Below, piece by piece: positions 1 through 6,079 of a stretch of 13,705 bases of DNA (positions within the stretch are counted from its first letter, which is position 1; the number at the start of each line of letters is the position of its first letter). Where the stretch lies: assembly GCA_051871275.1 (NCBI GenBank), contig JBJECR010000067.1:1-13705 (forward strand), in the 5' to 3' direction. Both the position numbers and the translations under genes were made by a program. The stretch is from CAJUPY01 sp051871275 (lineage in GTDB: Bacteria > Bacteroidota > Bacteroidia > Bacteroidales > Muribaculaceae). The notes below the pieces were generated by a model. That model did no database searches. It was not told the origin of the DNA and saw only the letters and a program-made list of their open reading frames with translations.

Positions 1-1
1 G

Positions 2-73
2 TAGCCCATAGGAGAATCGAACTCCTCTTTCAAGAATGAAAATCTTGCGTCCTAGCCGATAGACGAATGGGCC
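2..73 (-). tRNA. tRNA-Glu (anticodon UUC), copy 1
   Basis: Read on the minus strand this folds as a complete cloverleaf. The acceptor stem is GGCCCAT with ATGGGCT, closing with a G-U pair at 1-72. The anticodon stem is CAAGA/TCTTG around loop TTTTCAT, so the anticodon is TTC (plus-strand 38-40), reading GAA/GAG. The T-arm is AGGAG/CTCCT with loop TTCGATT. The discriminator is A. The window edge hides what follows, but in the identical second copy CCA is not encoded, as usual for this phylum. It lies 24 nt downstream of the rpsT stop and probably shares its transcript. Confidence 0.96.
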
Positions 74-97
74 ATCCTATATTACATCACAGGCGGC

Positions 98-355
98 TTA
101 CGCAGCGAGCTTGTTGATGTATTTAGCGAGCTTGCTTTTGAGGTTTGCAGCTTTGTTTTTGGAGATAGTCTTTTTAGAAGCAAGACGGTCAAGTAAAGCA
201 CTAACCTTAACGTAAGCAGCTTTAGCTTCTTCAGCGTTTGTCATAGCACGAAGACGACGAACGGCGTTGCGTGCAGTTTTTTCATAATAACGGTTTCTCA
301 GACGACGAGAAACAGTCTGACGAATTCTTTTTTCTGATGACTTGTGGTTTGCCAT
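98..355 (-). CDS. rpsT: 30S ribosomal protein S20
   Basis: Encodes an 85-residue, very basic protein that binds 16S rRNA early in assembly of the small ribosomal subunit. Recognition rests on the N-terminus (MANHKSSEKRIRQ), the arginine-rich stretch after it (RRLRNRYYEK), the C-terminal alanine/lysine helix rich in KSKLAK-type residues, and a length typical of S20. The start at 355 gives the canonical MANHKS N-terminus. It is flanked on both sides by identical tRNA-Glu genes in the same orientation, 38 nt after one and 24 nt before the other, so all three are probably one transcript from the promoter at 494-525, with the tRNAs cut out by RNase P and 3' nucleases. Nothing looks degraded. Confidence 0.97.
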   Translation of the reverse strand: MANHKSSEKRIRQTVSRRLRNRYYEKTARNAVRRLRAMTNAEEAKAAYVKVSALLDRLASKKTISKNKAANLKSKLAKYINKLAA

Positions 356-394
356 TATTCTTTGTTCTTGTTTTGTCTTTATTCTTGTTAATTG

Positions 395-466
395 TAGCCC
401 ATAGGAGAATCGAACTCCTCTTTCAAGAATGAAAATCTTGCGTCCTAGCCGATAGACGAATGGGCC
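395..466 (-). tRNA. tRNA-Glu (anticodon UUC), copy 2
   Basis: This is the same cloverleaf as copy 1. The 73-base blocks 1-73 and 394-466 are identical base for base. The anticodon TTC lies at plus-strand 431-433. The bases after the discriminator are C-A-A, so CCA is not encoded. It is the first gene of the tRNA-rpsT-tRNA unit and lies just downstream of a strong Bacteroides-type promoter. Confidence 0.97.
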
Positions 467-493
467 TTGGAGGTTTTCCGCTTAAAGCGAGTG

Positions 494-525
494 CAAATTT
501 AAGGACAATTTTTGGAATACGCAAA
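494..525 (-). promoter_or_regulatory. Promoter of the tRNA-Glu/rpsT unit
   Basis: On the minus strand a -33 box TTTG (522-525) is followed after exactly 20 nt by TAAATTTG (494-501), an exact match to the Bacteroides housekeeping-sigma consensus TTTG-N19-21-TAnnTTTG. Transcription would start roughly 10-20 nt before the tRNA 5' end at 466. The spacer and flanks are A/T rich, as expected for a strong stable-RNA promoter. Confidence 0.75.
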
Positions 526-604
526 TTTTTTTTTGTTTTTTGAGTAAAATTTTCTGTTTTTTCCTCATTTTTTGGGAAAATCAGGGGAAAATGATACCCA
601 AAAA

Positions 605-853
605 TCAGAGAGATATGCCATATTCATAAATGTTGTCGCTTGCGAGGTCTATTTCGTCGTTCCAAAAAACGCAAGTGCGGCTTGTGTCTAATTGAACCTG
701 ATTAAAGAGTCCGAATTTGTCTAATAAAGGGCGAAAAGACGGGATTGAATCAATATCTTCCTTCACATCATAAAGAACCTTATGGCCATCATCAAACTCA
801 ACAGCCAGCATATATTTTTCTAATGGTTTCAGTGACTTGATTCGAGGTATCAT
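605..853 (-). CDS. DUF2442 family protein (possible antitoxin-like partner)
   Basis: An 82-residue protein resembling the DUF2442 family: an N-terminal section beginning MIPRIKSLKPLEKYML, then a small beta-rich part (VEFDDGHKVLYDVKE), then ...F-N-Q-V-Q-L-D followed by VFWNDEIDLASDNIYEYG. The W-x-(D/N)-x-I-D-L-x-x-D-x-(I/L)-Y pattern near the C-terminus is characteristic of the family. Its ATG overlaps the stop of the DUF4160 gene by 4 nt (850-853), so the two are translationally coupled. Small DUF4160/DUF2442 neighbours recur in bacteria and have been treated as toxin-antitoxin-like; the biochemical role is not established. I infer a regulatory or antitoxin role from gene size and coupling, not from a visible catalytic motif. 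No clear terminator was found downstream, only A/T-rich sequence at 525-600. Confidence 0.75.
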   Translation of the reverse strand: MIPRIKSLKPLEKYMLAVEFDDGHKVLYDVKEDIDSIPSFRPLLDKFGLFNQVQLDTSRTCVFWNDEIDLASDNIYEYGISL

Positions 854-1101
854 AATGGAGGTAATTTATATATTTTTTGATTGTCCCACATCTCCTGTAA
901 TTCATCTTTATGCAATTTAAGCCATTCCGTAACAAGCTTTTGAGCTATTTTAGGTAAATCTCCTTCAAACATTTCAAAAGTTTTTATATTGAACAATCCT
1001 ACGTATTCATTATAAATTGCGTGAATATGAGAAGGTTCGTGTTCTTTTGGCTTGAAGAACATTTTAATTATAATTCCATAAAAGCGAACTATCTCAGGCA
1101 T
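850..1101 (-). CDS. DUF4160 family protein (possible toxin-like partner)
   Basis: An 83-residue protein matching the DUF4160 pattern: MPEI(V)RFYGIIIKMFF at the start, then H-E-P-S-H-I-H-A-x-Y, the family's conserved histidine-rich signature, then a helical C-terminus (QKLVTEWLKLHKDEL-QEMW). The start is placed at 1101 rather than the further ATG at 1158, because MPEI is the usual family N-terminus and because 1158 lies inside the -33 box of the likely promoter (1130-1159). It is the first gene of the pair and overlaps the DUF2442 start by ATGA. The family has no proven activity. The conserved histidines could bind metal or act in catalysis, which is inference. The gene stands divergently from recO. 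Confidence 0.75.
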   Translation of the reverse strand: MPEIVRFYGIIIKMFFKPKEHEPSHIHAIYNEYVGLFNIKTFEMFEGDLPKIAQKLVTEWLKLHKDELQEMWDNQKIYKLPPL

Positions 1102-1129
1102 TATTATAGGCTCTTTATTATTTTTTCTG

Positions 1130-1159
1130 CAAAGATACGTTTTTTTCTTTATAAACAAA
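1130..1159 (-). promoter_or_regulatory. Promoter of the DUF4160-DUF2442 pair
   Basis: On the minus strand TTTG (1156-1159) and TATCTTTG (1130-1137) form a Bacteroides-type promoter with an 18-nt spacer, slightly shorter than the usual 19-21. The -7 element is a full match to TAnnTTTG and lies about 30 nt before the ATG at 1101. This placement supports the shorter DUF4160 reading frame. Confidence 0.6.
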
Positions 1160-1189
1160 TAAACTTGCTTTTTGTTTTATTGCTATTTT

Positions 1190-1231
1190 TAGCTAAAGTA
1201 GCTATTTTAGCTAAGGTAGCTATAATAGCTA
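1190..1231. repeat. Five TAGCTA palindromes at exact 9-nt spacing
   Basis: TAGCTA occurs at 1190, 1199, 1208, 1217 and 1226. Equivalently, there are five tandem 9-mers: AGCTAAAGT, AGCTATTTT, AGCTAAGGT, AGCTATAAT and AGCTATTGC (1191-1235). Alternate units are more alike, so an 18-nt period is also visible (AGCTAAAGTAGCTATTTT versus AGCTAAGGTAGCTATAAT, 15 of 18 identical). The array fills the space between the divergent DUF4160 and recO promoters, ending 15 nt before the recO -33 box. It could be an operator array, or only a slipped simple repeat. Confidence 0.8.
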
Positions 1232-1245
1232 TTGCTGCCATGCTA

Positions 1246-1277
1246 TTTGCGAACTCGCAGGGAAATTGCTATCTTTG
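1246..1277 (+). promoter_or_regulatory. Promoter of recO
   Basis: TTTG (1246-1249), a 20-nt spacer and TATCTTTG (1270-1277) make an exact Bacteroides-type promoter. The recO ATG follows at 1304, leaving a leader of only about 20 nt. The upstream edge of the -33 box is close to the TAGCTA array, so a protein bound there could influence this promoter. Confidence 0.75.
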
Positions 1278-1303
1278 TGTAAAATTTTTTTGAATAGAAA
1301 TAG

Positions 1304-2032
1304 ATGCAGACAAATGTGCATTGCATAGTATTGAGGAATGTGCGTTACAGCGACACGCAGACCATAGTTACGGTGTATAGCCGCGAACTGGGCAGGTTTT
1401 CTTTTTTGTCACCTGCCGGGAATACTCGTGAGGCGGCACGTCGCAGGGCTTTGCTTATGCCTTTATCCGAGGTGGAGGGTGTGGTGATTTCCAAAACAGG
1501 ACGTGAACTTATGGTGATGAAAGATATGTGTCGTTCAGATAAGGCGGATTTCACGGCAAACCCCATGAAATCCATCGTGGCACTGTTTCTCTCGGACGTT
1601 CTCTATGCATTGTTGAAGGAGCAGCAACCGGATGCTACGCTTTATGATTATCTGGAGCGGTCTTCGGAGATTTTAGGTGAACTTCACACTCCCATTTCTC
1701 TGGCAAATTTCCATATTTCTTTTCTGCTTGGGCTTATCCGCCTTTTCGGTATAGAACCGGACTGTGGCAGTTACGGCAAGGGTAAAATTTTGGATATGAC
1801 CGGTGGTTTATGGCGTTTCACTTCGCCTCTTTCCGGCAAATTTCTCAATCCGGAGGAATCGCGAGCCGCATACTTTCTGGCAAGCAAAATGAATATGCAC
1901 ACCATGCACTTTTTCCGTTTCACAAAGGAGCAGCGAAACAGAACGATAGACGTTCTTCTGGATTATCTTTCGCTCCACATCTCCAATTTGAACGGCATAA
2001 AGTCGCTGGATGTTGTCAGAAGTTTGTTTTGA
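1304..2032 (+). CDS. recO: DNA repair protein RecO
   Basis: A 242-residue RecO, the recombination mediator that works with RecR (and RecF) to load RecA onto SSB-coated single-stranded DNA in gap repair. The N-terminal OB-fold is recognisable (residues 1-80: CIVLRNVRYSDTQTIVTVYSRELGRFSFL, with the family's Y-x-(D/E)-x-x-x-I-V-x-x-Y-S-x-x-x-G pattern). The helical C-terminal part follows (FLSDVLYALLKEQQPDATLYDYL; NFHISFLLGLIRLFGIEPDC). The four-cysteine zinc motif of some RecO proteins is absent, which I understand to be normal in Bacteroidota. The ATG at 1304 fits the promoter at 1246-1277. It is divergent from the DUF4160/DUF2442 pair and followed 55 nt later by the ATPase cassette, which seems to have its own -7 element. 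Confidence 0.93.
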   Translation: MQTNVHCIVLRNVRYSDTQTIVTVYSRELGRFSFLSPAGNTREAARRRALLMPLSEVEGVVISKTGRELMVMKDMCRSDKADFTANPMKSIVALFLSDVLYALLKEQQPDATLYDYLERSSEILGELHTPISLANFHISFLLGLIRLFGIEPDCGSYGKGKILDMTGGLWRFTSPLSGKFLNPEESRAAYFLASKMNMHTMHFFRFTKEQRNRTIDVLLDYLSLHISNLNGIKSLDVVRSLF

Positions 2033-2058
2033 TTATGTGATATTCAAGAAAAAAACAT

Positions 2059-2066
2059 TACCTTTG
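2059..2066 (+). promoter_or_regulatory. -7 element before the ATPase cassette
   Basis: TACCTTTG matches TAnnTTTG and lies 21 nt before the ATG at 2088, in the 55-nt gap after recO. No good TTTG stands at the proper distance; the best is TGTG at 2036-2039 with a 19-nt spacer, and a TTTG near the recO stop is too far away. So this may be a weak or activator-dependent promoter. Confidence 0.45.
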
Positions 2067-2087
2067 TATTTCAAACAATAGAAAGAT

Positions 2088-3236
2088 ATGAAACGTCTGC
2101 TAATAAAGAATTTTGGTCCTATTCAGGAAGCGACCATAATGCTTGGTCAAGTAAATGTGATTACGGGGCTTCAAAGTTCCGGGAAAAGTTGTGTGCTTAA
2201 AACGGCATGCTATTGTTCCTGGGTAGAGAAACGTTTGGAACTTTCACAAAAAGTAAATGGTTTTGGTGAAGGCAGTGCGTTTATAGATATAATGGCGGAT
2301 TATTATAAGATGGCGAGTTATATTCAAGAGACTACTTACATAGAGTATGAAACTCACTATCTTAAATTCAGTTACGACCATTCTATCAAACGATTTAGTC
2401 TTAGTTGGAAAAATCGTTGGGAATACACAAAGCCGAAAGTAAGCTATATCCCTGCAGAGCGAAACTTGGTGGCAGCAATTCCTGTGTGGCGTTCGCTTTC
2501 CTTAGACGGAAATATGATAGAATTTATGTCAGACTGGGATAAGGCAAGAAAATTTATAAAGAGTGAAGAGAATTTTCTTGACCTGGGACTGTCTTACTCT
2601 TATGATAATGCGACAAATACGGATAGTATCCGACTTGAAAACGGAAAGCCTCTGATGCTTAAAGAAAGTTCAAGCGGAGTTCAGTCACTTCTTCCAATGT
2701 ATGTCCATTTGGATTACCTCGTAAGAGGACAATATGACGACAAGAAAAGTGATATTTCATACGACAGAAAAGAAGAACTCAAAAATCTACGTTCGGTAAT
2801 ATACAATAAGTTTATAAGTAAGGATAGCATAAATAATAATGTTGTAACCATCGACGGCTATGACTATTCATTCTCCGGACCGGAAGATGCAGAGAATTTC
2901 AAGGCACTATATGACAAATTTATCAATGTGAATCATAGCGAAATTTTTCTTGAAGAACCGGAGAATAATCTTTTTCCGACAACGCAATGCAAATTTATAA
3001 ATTGGCTGTTGGATTCCATTAAAGAGAATAATGATATGCTGTTTATTGCCACTCATAGTCCGTATGTACTTAACCAGCTCATAAAGGTTTCGCCGGAAGG
3101 CTTAAACGTAATGTTTACTTATCCTTATAATGAAAAAGATAAGACTTATGGCGTAAGGCAATTGAGCAATGAGGAAGTGCAAGAAATGTATGATAATGGA
3201 GTGGATATGTTTTTTAATTTTGAACTCTACTTATGA
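2088..3236 (+). CDS. AAA_15/OLD-type ATPase without nuclease domain (putative defence ATPase)
   Basis: A 382-residue ABC/SMC-type ATPase of the AAA_15/OLD-like group. Seen directly: a strand-loop start typical of the group (LLIKNFGPI) at 4-12; Walker A GLQSSGKS at 27-34; the group's YIPAERN motif at 120-126; a signature-like ESSSGVQS at 193-200; Walker B plus catalytic glutamate IFLEEPE at 286-292 followed by NNLFP; and the switch histidine in ATHSP at 321-325. Classical OLD proteins continue into a Toprim nuclease, but this one stops about 55 residues after the histidine. It overlaps the next gene by ATGA (3233-3236), so the two are coupled. By analogy with PARIS, Gabija and RloAB-type systems, I infer a sensor/regulator that controls the partner. 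Base composition looks more AT-rich than the neighbouring core genes. Family confidence is high; role is inference. Confidence 0.88.
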   Translation: MKRLLIKNFGPIQEATIMLGQVNVITGLQSSGKSCVLKTACYCSWVEKRLELSQKVNGFGEGSAFIDIMADYYKMASYIQETTYIEYETHYLKFSYDHSIKRFSLSWKNRWEYTKPKVSYIPAERNLVAAIPVWRSLSLDGNMIEFMSDWDKARKFIKSEENFLDLGLSYSYDNATNTDSIRLENGKPLMLKESSSGVQSLLPMYVHLDYLVRGQYDDKKSDISYDRKEELKNLRSVIYNKFISKDSINNNVVTIDGYDYSFSGPEDAENFKALYDKFINVNHSEIFLEEPENNLFPTTQCKFINWLLDSIKENNDMLFIATHSPYVLNQLIKVSPEGLNVMFTYPYNEKDKTYGVRQLSNEEVQEMYDNGVDMFFNFELYL

Positions 3237-3778
3237 ACCGAAAGCGACTCCTTAATGTAATCCCTGAGTGCTACGTTGATACTAACCTTATTGAATTTCT
3301 TCTAAATGCAAGTGTTAATCATCAGCATTGTTGCTCCAAGGTTGTTGGACAATTAAACACCACATTTACAGATAGGTTTGCGATAGGTATTATTGATAAA
3401 GACAAGGTGCAAGTGGGGTATATCAACGAATGTGTAGTTATTGCAGAAACTGCACATTTAACTCTGCTGAAACATTGCAAAAGACATCAGTATCTCATTA
3501 CTATTGCTCCAGCCGTGGATACCTTCATTTTGGATTGTGCTGTTGAGCAAAATATTAATCCTCAAACATATAATTTGCCGTCTGAATTGAAAAAATTCAC
3601 AGATGTTTCAAAAAGTGTAACATCCAATTCCGATTACCGTTTCAAACTGCTATTTGAGGCAATAAAGAACAATAGTGAAATTTCCTCTCTAAAAAAATCT
3701 TTAAACTATCTATGTGAAAACACTTTTCTATCAGATTTGCAGTGCTTGAAGAAAATTTTTGAAGGAACGGATTTTTAG
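3233..3778 (+). CDS. Toprim-like (or PIN-like) putative effector partner of the ATPase
   Basis: A 181-residue protein I cannot assign to a named family. It begins inside the stop of the ATPase gene, so it is almost certainly its partner. Visible motifs: E12-x3-D16 in PECYVDTNLIEFLL (strand then helix), then GIIDKDK with D55-x-D57 after a hydrophobic strand, then ITIAPAVDTFIL (89-100). E-x3-D plus D-x-D is the Toprim nuclease signature order, and a strand ending near an acidic residue after it recalls RloB/AriB-like Toprim proteins. The glycine normally following the first glutamate is replaced by C13. The alternative is a PIN-like reading, since YVDTNLIEFLL also resembles the PIN first-motif hDTNhhh. 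Either way an effector nuclease is a reasonable inference. The C-terminal half (116-181) is helical and lysine-rich. The stop lies 6 nt from the convergent cinA stop. Confidence 0.6.
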   Translation: MNRKRLLNVIPECYVDTNLIEFLLNASVNHQHCCSKVVGQLNTTFTDRFAIGIIDKDKVQVGYINECVVIAETAHLTLLKHCKRHQYLITIAPAVDTFILDCAVEQNINPQTYNLPSELKKFTDVSKSVTSNSDYRFKLLFEAIKNNSEISSLKKSLNYLCENTFLSDLQCLKKIFEGTDF

Positions 3779-3784
3779 TGTAAC

Positions 3785-5038
3785 TTATCTTTTTAAAATG
3801 CGGATGAGTTCTATGAGGGCTGCGGCTGTGGCTCTTTCTATTATTTTTTGGCGATTACCCGGGAAAAAGTAGGTGCCGGAGAGGGTTTTGAGAGGGGTGT
3901 GAACGGCTATGCATACTGTGCCTACGGGTTTTTCAGGGGTGCCTCCACCGGGACCGGCTATGCCGGAAGTGGCTACGGAACAGTCTGAACCTAAGGATTT
4001 TATTACTCCGGAAGCCATTTGCTCCGCTACGGGAACGCTTACCGCTCCAAGGGTTTCTATGGCTTTTGCATCAACTTCCAGGACGTTTGTTTTCACGCTA
4101 TTTGCGTAAGACACTACGGAGCCTAAAAATACGTCTGAAGATCCGGGAATAAGTGTGATGCTGTGAGCGATGTTGCCACCGGTGCAACTTTCCGCCGTGG
4201 CAAAAGTGTAGCCGTGCTTTCTGAGCATTTCCAGGGCAATTTCCGCTACAGGTGCGTCTTTTTCCGCAAATACGGCATCACCCAGAATGGCTTTCAGCTC
4301 AGCTGCTTTTTCATCTAAAAGGTTATTGATAAAGTTTGCATCCGCGTGCACGCCGTCAAGACGCAGTTTCTGGTAGCCGGGCACGGGGAGATATGCCAAA
4401 TGGAGGTATGGCGGCAGGTTATCTTCCCAGGTATCAAGCATTTCCGCAATTCCGGATTCCGTGATGCCATATACGAGCAGGTTTCGGTGTGAAACGGTAA
4501 TATCACAGCCAAAGTGCGATAAAAGTTGCGGAAAAACAGCTGTTTTTATCATGTGAGAGGTCTCTGCGGGCACGCCCGGCAGGGTTACAAGCACTTTCTC
4601 CTTGCCGCCCACAGTTTGCTCAAACCACATTATAGGTGCTGTGCCTACAACGTTTTGAATAATCTTTGCAGACGACGGCACAAATGCTTGACTGCGAGTG
4701 AGTTCGTTTATCTTAATGTGACGGCGATTGCAAACGTCTTCCACGTTTTTCAGCACTTCGTTGTCAAAGACAAGTTCACCGCCAAAAATGTCAAGGAGCA
4801 CATTTTTTGTGATGTCATCCTTTGTGGGACCAAGTCCGCCGGTAGTAATCACGATGTCTGAGAGGTTTATGGCAGCGTGAACGGCAGCCTTTATTTCATT
4901 GGCATTGTCGCCAACGGTGAAAACACGGCTTATCTGCCAGTTTGCGGCACTGAAAGTGCGAGCGATGTCACCGGAATTAGTGTCCGTGACCTGACCGAGG
5001 AGAATTTCATCTCCTATCACGATAATAGAAATATCCAT
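3785..5038 (-). CDS. cinA: CinA family protein: MoCF-like domain plus nicotinamide-nucleotide amidohydrolase domain
   Basis: A 417-residue two-domain CinA. Residues 1-170 form the MoCF/COG1058-type domain (IIVIGDEILLGQVTDTNS; TTGGLGPTKDD at 66-75), linked in characterised homologues to ADP-ribose pyrophosphatase activity. Residues 260-415 form the CinA C-terminal amidohydrolase domain (AESCTGG at 282-288; SGIAGPGGGTPEKPVGTV at 358-375), which deamidates nicotinamide mononucleotide to nicotinate mononucleotide in pyridine-nucleotide salvage. Length and motifs are complete, so it should be functional. It starts 6 nt after the tsaD stop and is probably the last gene of that operon. Its end converges on the ATPase cassette with no visible terminator in the 6-nt gap. 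Confidence 0.95.
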   Translation of the reverse strand: MDISIIVIGDEILLGQVTDTNSGDIARTFSAANWQISRVFTVGDNANEIKAAVHAAINLSDIVITTGGLGPTKDDITKNVLLDIFGGELVFDNEVLKNVEDVCNRRHIKINELTRSQAFVPSSAKIIQNVVGTAPIMWFEQTVGGKEKVLVTLPGVPAETSHMIKTAVFPQLLSHFGCDITVSHRNLLVYGITESGIAEMLDTWEDNLPPYLHLAYLPVPGYQKLRLDGVHADANFINNLLDEKAAELKAILGDAVFAEKDAPVAEIALEMLRKHGYTFATAESCTGGNIAHSITLIPGSSDVFLGSVVSYANSVKTNVLEVDAKAIETLGAVSVPVAEQMASGVIKSLGSDCSVATSGIAGPGGGTPEKPVGTVCIAVHTPLKTLSGTYFFPGNRQKIIERATAAALIELIRILKR

Positions 5039-5044
5039 TGATTC

Positions 5045-6061
5045 TTAGAGAGTTACACGTGCAAAAGGAGCAGCGTCGTAAGGGCAGAAATCTTTGTCGA
5101 GGTACTTGTAATATCCGGCGATAGCCACCATAGCGGCGTTGTCTGTAGTAAAAGAGCGTTTAGGTATAAATGCTTTGAGGTGATGCTTTTCGCAATATTC
5201 AGCCACAGCTTGTCGTACGCCGGAATTTGCAGAAACGCCACCACCGATAGCCACCGTTTTGACACCTGTCTGCTTCACAGCCTTGTCTAACTTGTTCAGC
5301 AGGATATCTATGATTGTGGCTTGGAGGGAAGCGGCGAGGTCTGCGATATTTTCGTCCACGAAGTTAGGATTTTCCTTCACGGCATCACGCAGAGTGTAGA
5401 GAAAAGACGTTTTCAGTCCGCTGAAACTGTAGTCCAGTCCCGGGATGTGCGGCTTTGCGAATTTGAATTTTGTTTTGTCGCCCTGTGCGGCAAGTCGGTC
5501 GATATGCGGACCGCCGGGGTAGGGTAGTCCCATCACCTTAGCACATTTGTCAAAGGCTTCACCGGCAGCATCGTCGATAGTCTGACCGATGATTTGCATA
5601 TCATTGTAATTTTTTACGAGTACGAGTTGTGAGTTGCCCCCGGAAATGAGCAGACACAGGAACGGGTATTCCGGCGTGACATCGTCTTCTTTTTCTTTCA
5701 CAAAGTGCGATAAAACGTGACCGTGGAGGTGGTTCACGTCAACAATAGGAATACGCAACCCTACGGATAAGCCTTTTGCAAAAGACGTGCCTACGAGGAG
5801 CGAGCCGAGCAAGCCCGGCCCGCGAGTGAAAGCAATGGCGGTGAGGTCTGTTTTGCTGATGCCTGCACGTTTAAGTGCTGCGTCAACCACAGGCACGATG
5901 TTTTGCTGGTGTGCGCGTGAAGCCAATTCCGGCACCACTCCACCGTATTCTTCGTGAACGGATTGCGATGCTATGACATTGCTGAGCAGTATTCCGTCGC
6001 GAATTACGGCTGCACTTGTGTCGTCGCAAGAAGATTCAATACCAAGTATTGTGATACTCAT
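5045..6061 (-). CDS. tsaD: tRNA N6-threonylcarbamoyladenosine transferase subunit TsaD
   Basis: A 338-residue TsaD (Kae1/Qri7 family), the catalytic subunit that, with TsaB and TsaE, transfers threonylcarbamoyl from its adenylate to A37 of tRNAs reading ANN codons. Seen: the N-terminal ASKHA phosphate motif LGIESSCDDTSAAVI (6-20); GGVVPELASRAH (40-51); the metal-ligand motif H111-L-H-G-H115; ISGGNSQL (139-146); GGGVSANSG (273-281); and the third metal ligand D307 in FTTDNAAM. Length is normal and all key residues are kept. The start at 6061 gives the usual short M-x-I-x-I-L-G-I-E-S N-terminus. It lies 18 nt after the wbqC-like gene and 6 nt before cinA. A -7 element at 6088-6095 may give it a promoter of its own. 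Confidence 0.97.
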   Translation of the reverse strand: MSITILGIESSCDDTSAAVIRDGILLSNVIASQSVHEEYGGVVPELASRAHQQNIVPVVDAALKRAGISKTDLTAIAFTRGPGLLGSLLVGTSFAKGLSVGLRIPIVDVNHLHGHVLSHFVKEKEDDVTPEYPFLCLLISGGNSQLVLVKNYNDMQIIGQTIDDAAGEAFDKCAKVMGLPYPGGPHIDRLAAQGDKTKFKFAKPHIPGLDYSFSGLKTSFLYTLRDAVKENPNFVDENIADLAASLQATIIDILLNKLDKAVKQTGVKTVAIGGGVSANSGVRQAVAEYCEKHHLKAFIPKRSFTTDNAAMVAIAGYYKYLDKDFCPYDAAPFARVTL

Positions 6062-6079
6062 TTCTATATATTATGAATT

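Noticed and set aside
1..466. Repeated tRNA-Glu as attachment sites of an integrative element
   Set aside because: The repeat is a full, functional tRNA gene twice, the interval holds only rpsT, and there is no integrase.
467..604. Possible terminator after the DUF2442 gene
   Set aside because: The region is A/T rich with runs of T and A, but I could not find a GC-rich stem directly followed by a T-run on the minus strand.
1102..1158. Longer DUF4160 start at 1158
   Set aside because: It would place the start codon in the -33 box and the N-terminus would lose the family-typical MPEI start.
1190..1235. CRISPR-like array
   Set aside because: Units are only 9 nt with no spacers; no cas gene is in the window.
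1021..1293. Plus-strand open frame of 90 codons across the DUF4160 start and recO upstream region
   Set aside because: It overlaps a real DUF4160 gene, both promoters and the TAGCTA array; its lysine/isoleucine/alanine-rich run is just the translation of the repeat.
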